This document shows, piece after piece, positions 35,462 through 45,028 of a stretch of 64,000 nt of DNA (its first letter is position 1; every line of letters begins with the position of its first letter). The notes under the pieces are model-generated. The model saw only the letters and a program-made list of their open reading frames with translations. It had not been told where the DNA came from and searched no databases. The stretch covers positions 372,001 through 436,000 of the forward strand of contig JBBCJL010000006.1 of assembly GCA_037190225.1 (NCBI GenBank). The letters are read 5' to 3'. Source of the DNA: MKSF01 sp037190225. GTDB taxonomy: Bacteria; Bacteroidota; Bacteroidia; Chitinophagales; Chitinophagaceae. The position numbers were made by a program, and so were the translations under genes.

Positions 35462-36415
35462 ATGAATCAAAGAAACATCTCAGAAAACGTTAAATGTTTG
35501 ATTATAGGATCAGGTCCGGCAGGATATACAGCAGCCATCTACGCAGCAAGAGCGAATATGAAGCCGGTTTTAATATCGGGGCTACAGCCCGGTGGTCAGC
35601 TGACCATTACCACAGATGTAGAAAACTACCCGGGATATCCCGAAGGGATCATGGGGCCGCAGATGATGAAAGACTTTGAAGAGCAGGCCAGACGTATGGG
35701 CGCCGATTTGCGCTGGGGTTACGTGAATGAGGTGGACTTCTCCCAACGTCCGTTCGCCGTCCAGGTGGATGAGGACAAATGGATCAGCGCGGAATCCGTG
35801 ATCATTGCCACGGGCGCCTCTGCCAAATGGCTGGGCATCCCTTCCGAAGAAAGGCTGAACGGCTACGGTGTTTCCGCCTGTGCCGTATGCGACGGATTCT
35901 TTTTCAGGGACAAGGAGGTGGCTATTGTAGGCGCGGGCGATACGGCCTGCGAAGAAGCCCTTTACCTCTCCAAGATCTGCTCCAGGGTGCATATGCTGGT
36001 CAGAAAAGATGAAATGAGAGCCTCCAAGATCATGCAGAACAGGGTCCTGAAAACAGAGAACATCCGGGTGTACTGGAATACGGAAACAGACGAGATACTC
36101 GGGGATAAGAAAGTCGAAGGCGTACGGGTCCGCAATACCCGTACCGGTGAGCTGACGGAAATACCGCTGAGCGCTTTCTTTGTGGCCATCGGCCACCAGC
36201 CCAATACCGATCTGTTCCGGGGCATGCTGGACATGGACGAAAGCGGCTACCTGATCACCGAAAAAGGCAGCACGAGGACCAATATAGAAGGTGTGTTCGC
36301 CTGTGGCGATGTGCAGGACAATATCTATCGCCAGGCTGTTACGGCAGCGGGAAGCGGGTGTATGGCCGCACTGGATGCCGAAAGATATTTAGCAGCGCTG
36401 GAAGACGGTCAATAA
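35462..36415 (+). CDS. trxB: Thioredoxin reductase
   Basis: A 317-residue flavoprotein from the ATG at 35462, the normal TrxB length; the frame is open upstream to 35360 but without similarity. Motifs: GSGPAGYTAAIYAARA (FAD), CAVCDGFFF (redox CxxC), GAGDTACEEALYL (NADPH) and GVFACGDVQD. Reduces thioredoxin using NADPH. 120 bases after nadE, both plus strand. Confidence 0.93.
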   Translation: MNQRNISENVKCLIIGSGPAGYTAAIYAARANMKPVLISGLQPGGQLTITTDVENYPGYPEGIMGPQMMKDFEEQARRMGADLRWGYVNEVDFSQRPFAVQVDEDKWISAESVIIATGASAKWLGIPSEERLNGYGVSACAVCDGFFFRDKEVAIVGAGDTACEEALYLSKICSRVHMLVRKDEMRASKIMQNRVLKTENIRVYWNTETDEILGDKKVEGVRVRNTRTGELTEIPLSAFFVAIGHQPNTDLFRGMLDMDESGYLITEKGSTRTNIEGVFACGDVQDNIYRQAVTAAGSGCMAALDAERYLAALEDGQ

Positions 36416-36508
36416 CACTAAATAAACACGTTGAACAACAACAAAACCAATACGTTACCGTTTAATTAAACGGTATTTAAAAGCAAACAATAAAATTAGC
36501 TCATTACT

Positions 36509-38683
36509 ATGCTAAAATTCATGAAAAACAAAATCTTAATACCAGGCCTCCTGCTTTTATTCATTGCGCTCATATTGTCGTTCCAGTACGGCTCTAAAAA
36601 GAGCAATGCCAATATCAGCGAGCAGAATATCATCATGAAGACCGTGATGGATATCATAGAGCTGGGACACTACGCTCCCAGGGCGCTCAACGACAGCATT
36701 TCGATGAATGCGTATGACAAATTCTTTGAGACCATCGACTATGAAAAGAAATATTTTACGGCCAGGGACCTCAAACAATTTGAGCCCTACCGTTTCCAGC
36801 TGGACGATGAGGTAAGGGACAACTCCCTGGAATTCTTCAATAAATTCCTGCCTGTCTTCCGTAAAAAGCTGGAGGCTTCCGAAGATATTTACAAGGACAT
36901 CCTCAGCCATCCTTTCAGCTTCGACAAGAACGACAGCCTGAACCTGGATTACAAGAAAACGGCCTTCCCCGAAAATGACAGGGACCAGAAGGAAAGATGG
37001 ACCAGGCTCCTGAAGCACCGGGTGCTGGTCAAGTATAACGACCTGAAGGAAGCGGAAGACAAGAAAGTCAAGGATTCCGCCGGCTATAAGGCCAGGGACT
37101 TCGCCACGCTTGAAAAGGAAGCCAGGGAGTCTGTGCTGAAGATACAGGACCGCAGCACCAAGCGCTTTAAAAAGTTCACGGACAATGAGTTCTTTTCCAT
37201 TTACATGAACAGCATTACGGGTACCATGGACCCTCATACCACCTATATGCTGCCCAGCGACCGCAAGCGTTTCGATGAGATGATGAGCGGCGGGTTCATC
37301 GGCATAGGTGCCGCCTTACAGGAAACGGATGAAGGCAAGGTAAAGATATCCAATATCATCACCGGCTCTCCTGCCTGGAAGAACGGCAAGCTGAAAGCCG
37401 AGGATGTGATCCTCCAGGTAGCGCAGGGCGATGCCCTCCCCGTGGATGTGGACGGCTATGAGATCAATGATGTCATCAAGCTGATCCGCGGTAAAAAAGG
37501 TACGGAAGTAAGATTGACCGTGCAGCATTCGGACGGGACCAAGGAAGTGATCAGCATTATCCGCGATGAAGTGGTCTATGAAGAGACATTCGCCAAATCC
37601 GCCATCGTGGAGAAGGAAGGCAAAAAGATCGGGTATATTTACCTGCCGGAATTTTACGCGGATTTCGACAACAAAAGTACGGGAAGACGCTCCGGGAAGG
37701 ACGTGGATATCGAGGTCAGGAAGCTGATGGCCGAGAACGTGGACGGCATTGTGCTGGACCTGCGCAACAACGGCGGCGGCTCCCTCATTGATGTGGTGGA
37801 AATGGCCGGCATCTTCCTGGGCAGAACGCCCGTGGTGCAGGTAAGGACAAGCGGCAATAATATTACGCCGCACATCAGCAAGCAGGCCGCGCCGGTATAT
37901 ACCGGGCCGCTGACAGTGATGATCAACGGCCGCAGCGCCTCCGCCTCCGAGATCCTCGCAGCTGTGCTGCAGGACTGCGGCAGGGCCGTGATCGTAGGCT
38001 CCAACTCCTTCGGTAAGGGAACCGTACAGAATGTCATCCCGCTGGACCAGGCGCTGGACCGTTCCGTTTCCCAAAAAATACTGGAGATGTTCAACGCCTC
38101 CAAAGGCAACGAAGCCAACTACGATGGTATTGGCTCGCTAAAGCTGACCATCCAGAAGTTTTACAGGGTCAACGGCGGCTCCACCCAGCTTAAAGGCGTT
38201 AAGCCCGATATTTACCTCCCCGATGCGTATGACCAACTGGACATATACAGCGAGAAGAAAGATCCTGCCGCCCTGCCATGGGATAAGATAAGCCCGGTAA
38301 ACTATACCAAATGGCCGGCACCGCTCCAGATCAGCTACCTGAATATGAAGAGCGAAGCCAGGGTGAGGAACAACGAAACCTTCAGGCTGATCACCCAGAC
38401 AGCCAACAGGCTTAAAAAGCAGCAGGAAAATAACGTGGTGTACCTGAACTATAACAAGTACCTGGATAAGCTGAAGGAAGGCAAGGACATCAATGACAAG
38501 ATCGAGGCGCTGGAAAAATCCACCGACAATACGATCAGGGTAGTCAACCCGTCCGCAGACCTTGCCAAGATCAATGAAAGCGATGACAGCAGGAAGAAAA
38601 ATACGGAATGGCTGGACGACCTTAAAAAGGACGTCTACCTGGGTGAGACCACCAATATCATGCTGGACTGGATCAAAAGCTGA
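36509..38683 (+). CDS. prc: C-terminal processing protease (S41A)
   Basis: A 724-residue periplasmic or membrane-anchored protease with an N-terminal hydrophobic segment (residues 9-25). Order: N-terminal helical region, PDZ (about 260-345), peptidase S41 with NGRSASASEILAAVLQ (catalytic Ser) and SNSFGKGTVQ (catalytic Lys), then a helical C-terminal domain (DUF3340-like). It trims C-termini of envelope proteins. Followed by a terminator at 38701. Confidence 0.92.
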   Translation: MLKFMKNKILIPGLLLLFIALILSFQYGSKKSNANISEQNIIMKTVMDIIELGHYAPRALNDSISMNAYDKFFETIDYEKKYFTARDLKQFEPYRFQLDDEVRDNSLEFFNKFLPVFRKKLEASEDIYKDILSHPFSFDKNDSLNLDYKKTAFPENDRDQKERWTRLLKHRVLVKYNDLKEAEDKKVKDSAGYKARDFATLEKEARESVLKIQDRSTKRFKKFTDNEFFSIYMNSITGTMDPHTTYMLPSDRKRFDEMMSGGFIGIGAALQETDEGKVKISNIITGSPAWKNGKLKAEDVILQVAQGDALPVDVDGYEINDVIKLIRGKKGTEVRLTVQHSDGTKEVISIIRDEVVYEETFAKSAIVEKEGKKIGYIYLPEFYADFDNKSTGRRSGKDVDIEVRKLMAENVDGIVLDLRNNGGGSLIDVVEMAGIFLGRTPVVQVRTSGNNITPHISKQAAPVYTGPLTVMINGRSASASEILAAVLQDCGRAVIVGSNSFGKGTVQNVIPLDQALDRSVSQKILEMFNASKGNEANYDGIGSLKLTIQKFYRVNGGSTQLKGVKPDIYLPDAYDQLDIYSEKKDPAALPWDKISPVNYTKWPAPLQISYLNMKSEARVRNNETFRLITQTANRLKKQQENNVVYLNYNKYLDKLKEGKDINDKIEALEKSTDNTIRVVNPSADLAKINESDDSRKKNTEWLDDLKKDVYLGETTNIMLDWIKS

Positions 38684-38700
38684 TCTTAACAACCGCATCC

Positions 38701-38738
38701 AGCAAAAGAACGTATCGTCCGCGGTACGTTCTTTTGCT
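38701..38738 (+). terminator. Intrinsic terminator
   Basis: AGCAAAAGAACGTA (38701-38714) pairs with TACGTTCTTTTGCT (38725-38738), followed by TTT. It follows the stop of the protease gene by 17 bases. Confidence 0.8.
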
Positions 38739-38881
38739 TTGGAGAGCGGGCCGGAATTTTACAAAAAAATGACATATCCATAGTTTATTTGTAAAAACCG
38801 AAGTATTTTCGCACGTGACAGCTCCTGCCCGGGGCATCACCCCTTATTACAAGACACAAACGCAACACAAGTTTTATTTTT

Positions 38882-40210
38882 ATGGCCTATATCCAACAAA
38901 TATTATTTGTTCTTTTACTGATTGCCGCCGGTTACCTGTTCTTCAAAAAAGCCAAGAGTATATACAGAAATATCAAACTGGGTAAGCCGGAAGACCTGAG
39001 CGACCACCCGAATGAAAGGTTCAAGAACATGATGATCCTGGCTTTCGGGCAGAAAAAAATGTTCAAAAGGATCACCCCGGCCATACTCCACTTCTTTGTA
39101 TATGCAGGCTTTATAATCATTAATATAGAAATGGCGGAAATCGTGCTGGACGGCATCCTGGGCACCCACCGCCTGTTTGCGCCCTTCCTGGACAACCTCT
39201 ACCCCGTGCTGCTGAATATATTTGAAGTACTGGCCTTACTGGTGCTGGTATCCTGTGCCATATTCCTGGTAAGAAGGAATATCCTCAAAATTAAAAGGCT
39301 CAGCCAGGGCGAGCTGGACGGGTGGCCTAAAAGTGACGCCAATTATATCCTGATCACGGAGATCGTGCTGATGACCCTCCTGCTGACCATGAATGCCGCA
39401 GACTATAACCTGCAGCAGCTAAGCAGCGGGCATTATACCCAGGTAGGTGCATTTGCCGTATCCCAGTACCTCGCGCCTTTATTCAGCGGGTGGAGCGAAT
39501 CCTCCCTGATCCTGCTGGAAAGGGTCTGCTGGTGGCTGCACATAGCCGGGATCCTGGCATTTCTGAATTACCTGCCGTATTCCAAGCACCTGCACATACT
39601 GCTGGCCTTCCCCAATGCTTTCTACGCGCGCCTCCGGCCGGCCGGCGAAGTGAAAAATATGCCCTCCATACAAAATGAGGTGCTCTATATGATGGAGCCG
39701 GATAAGGCTCCGACAGATGTACCTGCTGATGCAGAGCCTCCGCGTTTCGGCGCGAGGGACGTGCAGGATCTTTCCTGGAAAAACCTGCTGGATGCTTATG
39801 CGTGTACGGAATGCGGCCGATGCACGGCGATGTGCCCTGCCAATATCACGGGCAAGCTATTATCGCCCCGCCTTATTATGATGAAGACCCGTGACCGTGC
39901 TGACGAAGTAGGTAAAAATATAGATGCCCATGGCACCTTTACCGATGACGGTAAAGCGCTGCTGCATGACTATATCACGGCGGAAGAGCTGAGAGCATGT
40001 ACGTCCTGTAATGCCTGCGTGGAAGCCTGCCCGGTGATGATCAACCCGCTGGACATCATCCTTGAGCTGCGCCGTAACCTCATTATGGAAGAATCCAACG
40101 CCCCCCAGGAATGGAATATGATGTTTAGCAATATAGAAAATAATATGGCGCCCTGGAAATTCAGTCCTGACGACAGGGACAAATGGGCCGAAGAGCTCCG
40201 GCAGGCATAA
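38882..40210 (+). CDS. Membrane 4Fe-4S protein (heterodisulfide reductase-like)
   Basis: A 442-residue protein. Residues 1-240 have five to six membrane helices similar to a cytochrome-b/NarI-type module. The C-terminal part carries two CxxCxxCxxxCP clusters: ACTECGRCTAMCPAN and ACTSCNACVEACPV. This domain layout is common in Bacteroidota next to a CCG-domain protein, but no such gene follows here; the next gene is convergent. Likely a quinone-linked electron-transfer protein. Confidence 0.85.
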   Translation: MAYIQQILFVLLLIAAGYLFFKKAKSIYRNIKLGKPEDLSDHPNERFKNMMILAFGQKKMFKRITPAILHFFVYAGFIIINIEMAEIVLDGILGTHRLFAPFLDNLYPVLLNIFEVLALLVLVSCAIFLVRRNILKIKRLSQGELDGWPKSDANYILITEIVLMTLLLTMNAADYNLQQLSSGHYTQVGAFAVSQYLAPLFSGWSESSLILLERVCWWLHIAGILAFLNYLPYSKHLHILLAFPNAFYARLRPAGEVKNMPSIQNEVLYMMEPDKAPTDVPADAEPPRFGARDVQDLSWKNLLDAYACTECGRCTAMCPANITGKLLSPRLIMMKTRDRADEVGKNIDAHGTFTDDGKALLHDYITAEELRACTSCNACVEACPVMINPLDIILELRRNLIMEESNAPQEWNMMFSNIENNMAPWKFSPDDRDKWAEELRQA

Positions 40211-40230
40211 TATTATTGATATCTTATATA

Positions 40231-40267
40231 AAAAGCAAAGGTTCCGGTGTACGGAACCTTTGCTTTT
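40231..40267. terminator. Bidirectional terminator
   Basis: AAAAGCAAAGGTTCCG (40231-40246) pairs with CGGAACCTTTGCTTTT (40252-40267). T-runs lie on the 3' side for both strands, between the Fe-S gene (plus) and the Fur-family gene (minus). Confidence 0.85.
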
Positions 40268-40301
40268 TTACAGGCGTTCAGCCGGCGTATATGTTGATGA
40301 A

Positions 40302-40679
40302 TCAGCCTGCGCAGCGGGCACAGATGCCGTTGACCACACAATTCATGTCCGTTGCCGTATATCCCTGCGGCAGGCTAAGGTCAATATGCTGCGTGAGGCA
40401 CTCTATATGATGGCACCGGTCACATTTAAAATGAAAATGATCATGATGGTGGTGATTATCATTACAGGTGCTGCACAGGGCAAAATAGCTTTTACCGTCC
40501 TCCGCCACAACCTTATGGGTGATGCCGTCCTTACAAAAGCTGTTCAGTATCCTGTATATGGTAACCCTGTCCGCCTGCAAAGTCATTTTCTCTTCTATCA
40601 TATCCTGGCTCAGGGCTGTATTGCTGCCGGAGAGTATTTCCATAATTTCCTGCTTGGCCGGCGTATTTCGTCTTTTCAC
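40302..40679 (-). CDS. Fur-family metal-responsive regulator
   Basis: A 125-residue protein with a winged helix (DRVTIYRILNSF) and the metal region CSTCNDNHHHHDHFHFKCDRCHHIEC, with a C-terminal CARC. Two CxxC pairs hold the structural zinc. Whether it senses Fe, Zn or Mn cannot be told, but the His-rich stretch is compatible with Zur-like sensing. Divergent from the MtfA-like peptidase gene with a 52-base intergenic region that probably holds both promoters. Confidence 0.85.
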   Translation of the reverse strand: MKRRNTPAKQEIMEILSGSNTALSQDMIEEKMTLQADRVTIYRILNSFCKDGITHKVVAEDGKSYFALCSTCNDNHHHHDHFHFKCDRCHHIECLTQHIDLSLPQGYTATDMNCVVNGICARCAG

Positions 40680-40731
40680 TTTTCAGATATTTGCTAATAT
40701 TGTAAAGTTAAGCTTTTTTAGTGTAATTCAT

Positions 40732-41520
40732 ATGGATCATCCTACTGACTATATAGCGGTATTCATCATCGTTATCATCATATACGGCATAGTGCTTTAC
40801 CGGAAAACCTTCCGTAAGCATCCCGCAGTTCCTGAAGTCACCCTGCATCAGTTGCTTACCATGCACGTGGCATTTTACAGGGAGCTGTCCGCCACCCGGA
40901 AGCAGGAATTCGTTGCCCGGATCAATAGCTTTCTTAAAGACGTGAATATCCTCAATGTGGACAGGCATCCGGTGGAAGACCTTGACAGGGCGCTGGTCGG
41001 CGCCAGTGCCATTATACCCATTTTCAACTTTCCCGGCTGGAAGTACCATAATATCAGCGAAGTGCTGCTATACCCCGACCGGTTCAATACACACTACCAG
41101 ACACAGGGAGAGCTAAGGAATATCCTGGGTATGGTAGGCACGGGACACCTGCATCATACCATGTTGCTGAGCAGGCCGGCCCTCCGGGAAGGTTTCCGTC
41201 CCGAAGCGAACACGAATACCGGCATCCATGAGTTCGTTCATCTGATAGATATGGCAGACGGCAGCGCAGACGGAGTGCCCGGCTTACTGATCCCTCACGA
41301 GCTTGTCCGGCCCTGGATAGAGATCCTGTATGCCACCATACAGCAGATCAAAGATAATGACAGCGGGATACGACCCTATGCCGCAGTCAATGAAGCGGAG
41401 TTCCTCAGCGTGGTATCGGAATATTTCTTTACCAGGCCGCAGGACCTCCGGAACGAGCACCCGGCACTTTATGAGATGCTGGAAAATATCTATAAGCCCG
41501 TACCCGCACAGAAAAAATAA
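40732..41520 (+). CDS. MtfA-like zinc peptidase
   Basis: A 262-residue protein from the ATG at 40732, which gives a clean N-terminal membrane helix (VFIIVIIIYGIVLY); the frame open upstream is inside the fur gene and is not used. The zinc site is NTGIHEFVHLIDM (HExxH-like with HEFVH), and the later EAEFLSVVSEYFF fits the MtfA (DUF980) family. MtfA in E. coli affects Mlc. Membrane anchor is a difference from MtfA. Confidence 0.8.
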   Translation: MDHPTDYIAVFIIVIIIYGIVLYRKTFRKHPAVPEVTLHQLLTMHVAFYRELSATRKQEFVARINSFLKDVNILNVDRHPVEDLDRALVGASAIIPIFNFPGWKYHNISEVLLYPDRFNTHYQTQGELRNILGMVGTGHLHHTMLLSRPALREGFRPEANTNTGIHEFVHLIDMADGSADGVPGLLIPHELVRPWIEILYATIQQIKDNDSGIRPYAAVNEAEFLSVVSEYFFTRPQDLRNEHPALYEMLENIYKPVPAQKK

Positions 41521-41584
41521 GCCGCAATTTAAGCCTGCCTTCATACTATCTTTTATAACTCTTACGTTATTATTAAAAAAATAT

Positions 41585-41592
41585 TAATTTTG
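41585..41592 (+). promoter_or_regulatory. Bacteroidota -7 promoter box
   Basis: TAATTTTG matches TAnnTTTG. The predicted start near 41599 leaves only about 8 bases before the ATG at 41607, so the transferase mRNA may be almost leaderless. Confidence 0.5.
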
Positions 41593-41606
41593 TCGGGCAG
41601 AATGAT

Positions 41607-42650
41607 ATGAATACGTACACTTTATACCTGATATTACTGGCTGGCGGCCTGTCTCTACTGGTACACTTCCTTGTAATAGATGTCACCCATAAAAAGGGTA
41701 TTTTTATGGATAGCCTGGATAAGATCCAGAAGGCCCATTCTATACCCACACCACGGATAGGCGGCCTGGGTATATTCCTGGCATGTATGCTTATCATCAA
41801 TGATTCCGTACTGGGCACCAGCCTGATGCTGGCTTCCATTCCTGCCTTTATATCGGGCTTCCTGGAAGATTATTCCGGTCGTGTGGCACCCCTGCAGCGC
41901 CTAGGCATTATGCTTCTGTCACCGGTGCTGTGCATCATATTTATGCCCGCCAGCACCCTTACCCAGGCTTTCGGCGCAGATATTCCCATCGTGCTGTCCG
42001 CAGCATTTACCATACTTATCAGCCTCGCTATGGTGAATGGCGTCAATTTCATAGACGGTCAGAACGGCCTGGCGTCAGGCTCTATCCTGATCACACAGGC
42101 GGCCATCCTGGTTATGGGCATCATGTACCAGGATACCAGCGTGATATATATCAGCGCCATCATCCTGATCAGCACCTTTACTTTCATGCTGTTCAATTAT
42201 CCCTTTGCCAAAATATTCCTGGGAGACGGGGGCGCGTATTTTTTAGGCTTTATCACTGCTATCCTTGTGATCTGCCTGTACAGCCAGCATACGCAGCACA
42301 TATCCTTCCTCCTCATCCCGGCACTGCTGATCTATCCCCTGTGGGAGGTCGTGTTCTCCATTATCAGGAAAATGTTCTTTGATAAGATATCGCCCCTGCA
42401 ATCGGATAAATACCACCTGCACCAGCTGATCTTCAGGAACCAGGCCCAGAGCAGGCATTATATACCCAGCCTTATCATATTGCCCATGCAGCTCGTCATA
42501 GCTGTACTGGCCATATGGAAAGCCGGCAGCACGGGTATGCTGGCGATGCTTATCCTGACCTATTGTGCGGCATACACCGTTCTTTACATTTATACCAAGC
42601 GGCTGGATATGATCAAAAGAGCCCAGGTGCTCAGCAAATCGAACAGGTAA
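41607..42650 (+). CDS. MraY/WecA-family sugar-phosphate transferase
   Basis: A 347-residue polytopic membrane protein of the polyprenyl-phosphate N-acetylhexosamine-1-phosphate transferase family. Landmarks are NGVNFIDGQNGLASG, FAKIFLGDGGAYFLGF (catalytic Asp region) and DKYHLHQLIF (the HxH region of the WecA type). It probably starts an O-antigen, capsule or glycoprotein chain on undecaprenyl phosphate. No other glycan genes are adjacent. Confidence 0.88.
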   Translation: MNTYTLYLILLAGGLSLLVHFLVIDVTHKKGIFMDSLDKIQKAHSIPTPRIGGLGIFLACMLIINDSVLGTSLMLASIPAFISGFLEDYSGRVAPLQRLGIMLLSPVLCIIFMPASTLTQAFGADIPIVLSAAFTILISLAMVNGVNFIDGQNGLASGSILITQAAILVMGIMYQDTSVIYISAIILISTFTFMLFNYPFAKIFLGDGGAYFLGFITAILVICLYSQHTQHISFLLIPALLIYPLWEVVFSIIRKMFFDKISPLQSDKYHLHQLIFRNQAQSRHYIPSLIILPMQLVIAVLAIWKAGSTGMLAMLILTYCAAYTVLYIYTKRLDMIKRAQVLSKSNR

Positions 42651-42760
42651 AACGCCCGCAATAATACTATGATTACCCGTCTCAAATTACGGGTAAAGCA
42701 CGTAATGAGGCAAATCTAGCTATATCCAAATACCAAGCAACAGAACATGGCATAAAATGA

Positions 42761-42791
42761 ATGAGGCTGTCCTTTAGGACAGCCTCATTTT
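42761..42791. terminator. Bidirectional terminator
   Basis: ATGAGGCTGTCCT (42761-42773) pairs with AGGACAGCCTCAT (42776-42788), with A4 before and T4 after. It separates the convergent transferase and ndk genes. The core GAGGCTGTCC/GGACAGCCTC recurs at 55469-55493. Confidence 0.85.
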
Positions 42792-42810
42792 GATATTGAT
42801 ACCTTTGATA

Positions 42811-43227
42811 TTAGAATTGCTCCAGGCCGGAGAAGAAGAAGCTACCTTCTATAAGGGCATTCTCGTCACTGTCAGAACCATGCACAGCATTTTCGCCTAT
42901 GGAACTGGCATATATCTTACGAATAGTGCCTTCAGCGGCCTCTGCCGGGTTGGTAGCTCCTATCAGTTGGCGAAAATCAGCGACTGCATTATCTTTTTCC
43001 AGGATAGCTGCAACGATCGGACCTGAGCTCATAAAATCAACCAGCTCCCCATAGAAGGGTCTTTCCTTGTGCACTTCGTAGAATTTGCCCGCCTGTGCCG
43101 CCGTCAGGTGGATATACTTCATTGCTACTAACTTGAAACCACCTTTGATGATATGATCTAAAATTGCTCCGGTATGGCCTGCTGACACTGCATCAGGCTT
43201 AATCATTGTAAATGTTTTATTGGACAT
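42811..43227 (-). CDS. ndk: Nucleoside diphosphate kinase
   Basis: A 138-residue enzyme that balances NTP pools. It starts FTMIKPDAVSAGHTG and has the active-site His in NAVHGSDSDENA. Length is the family norm. Single gene, divergent from tsf. Confidence 0.97.
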   Translation of the reverse strand: MSNKTFTMIKPDAVSAGHTGAILDHIIKGGFKLVAMKYIHLTAAQAGKFYEVHKERPFYGELVDFMSSGPIVAAILEKDNAVADFRQLIGATNPAEAAEGTIRKIYASSIGENAVHGSDSDENALIEGSFFFSGLEQF

Positions 43228-43328
43228 TGATTGTAAATTTTACGCGAAAATAAATCAAAAAAATTGATTAGCGATTATTTCACGGGCTGTAAGGGCAAAA
43301 AAACATCTGATTAATTATTTTTTTTCAC

Positions 43329-43336
43329 TAAATTTG
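43329..43336 (+). promoter_or_regulatory. tsf -7 promoter box
   Basis: TAAATTTG matches TAnnTTTG. Transcription would start near 43343, leaving a 48-base AT-rich leader before tsf. Confidence 0.6.
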
Positions 43337-43390
43337 CAGTCGCAAAATATATTTTATAAATATTTATACACAATTAAAAATTAATTTACA

Positions 43391-44227
43391 ATGAGTATAG
43401 CAATTAGCGCTGCAGATGTAAACAAATTACGCCAGGCAACTGGTGCTGGTATGATGGATTGTCGTAAAGCATTGGCTGAAAGTAATGGTGATTTTGAAGG
43501 TGCAATTGATTATTTAAGGAAGAAAGGCCAGAAAGTTGCTGCCAACCGCAGCGACCGTGATGCGAAAGAAGGTGTTGCTATTGCTGTAGCTACTCCGGAC
43601 GGTACCATCGGTATCGCGCTGCAGATCTCTGCCGAAACAGATTTCGTATCCAAGAACCAGGAATTCATTGATTTTGCCAATGAAGTGGCTAAAATCGCGC
43701 TGGAAAACCTGCCTGCCGACATCGAAGCGTTAAAGGCGTTGCCAATGGCTGATGCCACTGTAGGTGATAAAGTACTGGAAATGGTAGCTAAGATCGGTGA
43801 AAAGATCGATATCGTGGCGCTGGAAACAGTGAAAGCTGATGCTGTTGTTCCTTATATCCATGGTAATTACCGTATCGGTGTGCTGGTAGGACTGAACCAG
43901 GTGCAAAATGATGACGTGGTAACTGCCGGTAAAGACGTAGCGATGCAGATCGCAGCGATGAACCCGATGGGCATTGACAGCTCCAGCATTGCTCCTGAAG
44001 TGATCGAGCGTGAAAAGGCGATCGCTATCGAGCAGATCGTAGCAGAAGGCAAGCCTGCTGATATGGCGGAAAAGATCGCTGCCGGTAAGCTGAACAAGTT
44101 CTTTAAAGATAATACCTTATTGCCCCAGCCTTTCGTGAAAGACGGTAACCAGTCTGTACAGGATTACCTGAATTCCGTTGCGAAAGGTCTGACCGTAACT
44201 GCGTTCAAGCGTTTAGCTTTAGGTTAA
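43391..44227 (+). CDS. tsf: Elongation factor Ts
   Basis: A 278-residue protein that recycles EF-Tu-GDP. The start VNKLRQATGAGMMDCRKALAE and the TDFVSKN motif are diagnostic. It is usually next to rpsB, but here it stands alone with its own promoter and terminator, with ndk divergent upstream. Complete. Confidence 0.97.
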   Translation: MSIAISAADVNKLRQATGAGMMDCRKALAESNGDFEGAIDYLRKKGQKVAANRSDRDAKEGVAIAVATPDGTIGIALQISAETDFVSKNQEFIDFANEVAKIALENLPADIEALKALPMADATVGDKVLEMVAKIGEKIDIVALETVKADAVVPYIHGNYRIGVLVGLNQVQNDDVVTAGKDVAMQIAAMNPMGIDSSSIAPEVIEREKAIAIEQIVAEGKPADMAEKIAAGKLNKFFKDNTLLPQPFVKDGNQSVQDYLNSVAKGLTVTAFKRLALG

Positions 44228-44273
44228 TTGACATACAGCAGGGCTTTAATCAAAGCCCCTCCCATAAAAACAG

Positions 44274-44306
44274 AAAGGCTCACAATTTAAAATTGTGAGC
44301 CTTTTT
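44274..44306 (+). terminator. Intrinsic terminator
   Basis: AAAGGCTCACAATT (44274-44287) pairs with AATTGTGAGCCTTT (44291-44304), followed by TT. It lies between tsf (plus) and the carbonic anhydrase gene (minus) and may work both ways. Confidence 0.85.
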
Positions 44307-44325
44307 ATTTCAGGTTATCATAAGC

Positions 44326-44964
44326 TTAAGCGGGCACTTTCGCTTCCAGCAATGTAACGGTACCTTTCTCCACGCAATACATAGCGCCTACGAGCAGGAT
44401 CTTTTCCTGTTCCACCAGCTCCCGGATCACGCTGCTCTGCGCCAGTATGGACTGCCTGGAAAGCTCCACATTCAGCTCCGCCACGTTGTCCACGAATTCC
44501 TTATCATCGCTGGTGCCCTCCGCGCCATGCTCACAGGCAGCCTGTACCGCAGGCCGGATCTTATCCAGGAGGACGGTAAGATTGCCCATTTTCACATTGT
44601 CAATAGCGCCTTTCACAGCGCCGCAGTTGGTATGTCCCATTACCACGATCAGCCTGGCGCCCGCAACAGCAGTGGCATATTCCAGTGAGCCCAGCACATT
44701 TTCAGAGATCACGTTGCCGGCCATCCTTACACTGAACACATCACCGATACCCTGGTCAAATAATAATTCCACCGGGGCCCGCGAGTCCATACAGCTTAAA
44801 ATAGCCGCAAAAGGCTTCTGCTGCTTGCCTGTGAGCTCTATTTTGCTCAGCAGGTCCTTGTTGACACTGATACCATTTAAAAATCTCTGGTTACCGTCCA
44901 TTAAGATGCTTAACGCATCCTGTGGTGTTATCTCTTCAAGGTTATTGTTATACTTCTGTAACAT
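44326..44964 (-). CDS. Beta-class carbonic anhydrase
   Basis: A 212-residue enzyme converting CO2 and bicarbonate. Zinc ligands and the catalytic dyad are in ILSCMDSRAPVE (CxDSR) and GHTNCGAVKGAI (HxxC). Directly downstream (64 bases) of a SulP transporter gene on the same strand, suggesting coupled inorganic-carbon uptake and hydration. Confidence 0.95.
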   Translation of the reverse strand: MLQKYNNNLEEITPQDALSILMDGNQRFLNGISVNKDLLSKIELTGKQQKPFAAILSCMDSRAPVELLFDQGIGDVFSVRMAGNVISENVLGSLEYATAVAGARLIVVMGHTNCGAVKGAIDNVKMGNLTVLLDKIRPAVQAACEHGAEGTSDDKEFVDNVAELNVELSRQSILAQSSVIRELVEQEKILLVGAMYCVEKGTVTLLEAKVPA

Positions 44965-45028
44965 CGTTTCTGAAAATTAAATAATTTAAGGGTTAAATAA
45001 AATAGCTTAAAAATCCATATTGCCGTCA

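Noticed and set aside
40519..40731. N-terminal extension of the MtfA-like peptidase frame
   Set aside because: It lies inside the Fur-family gene on the other strand; the ATG at 40732 gives a clean membrane anchor.
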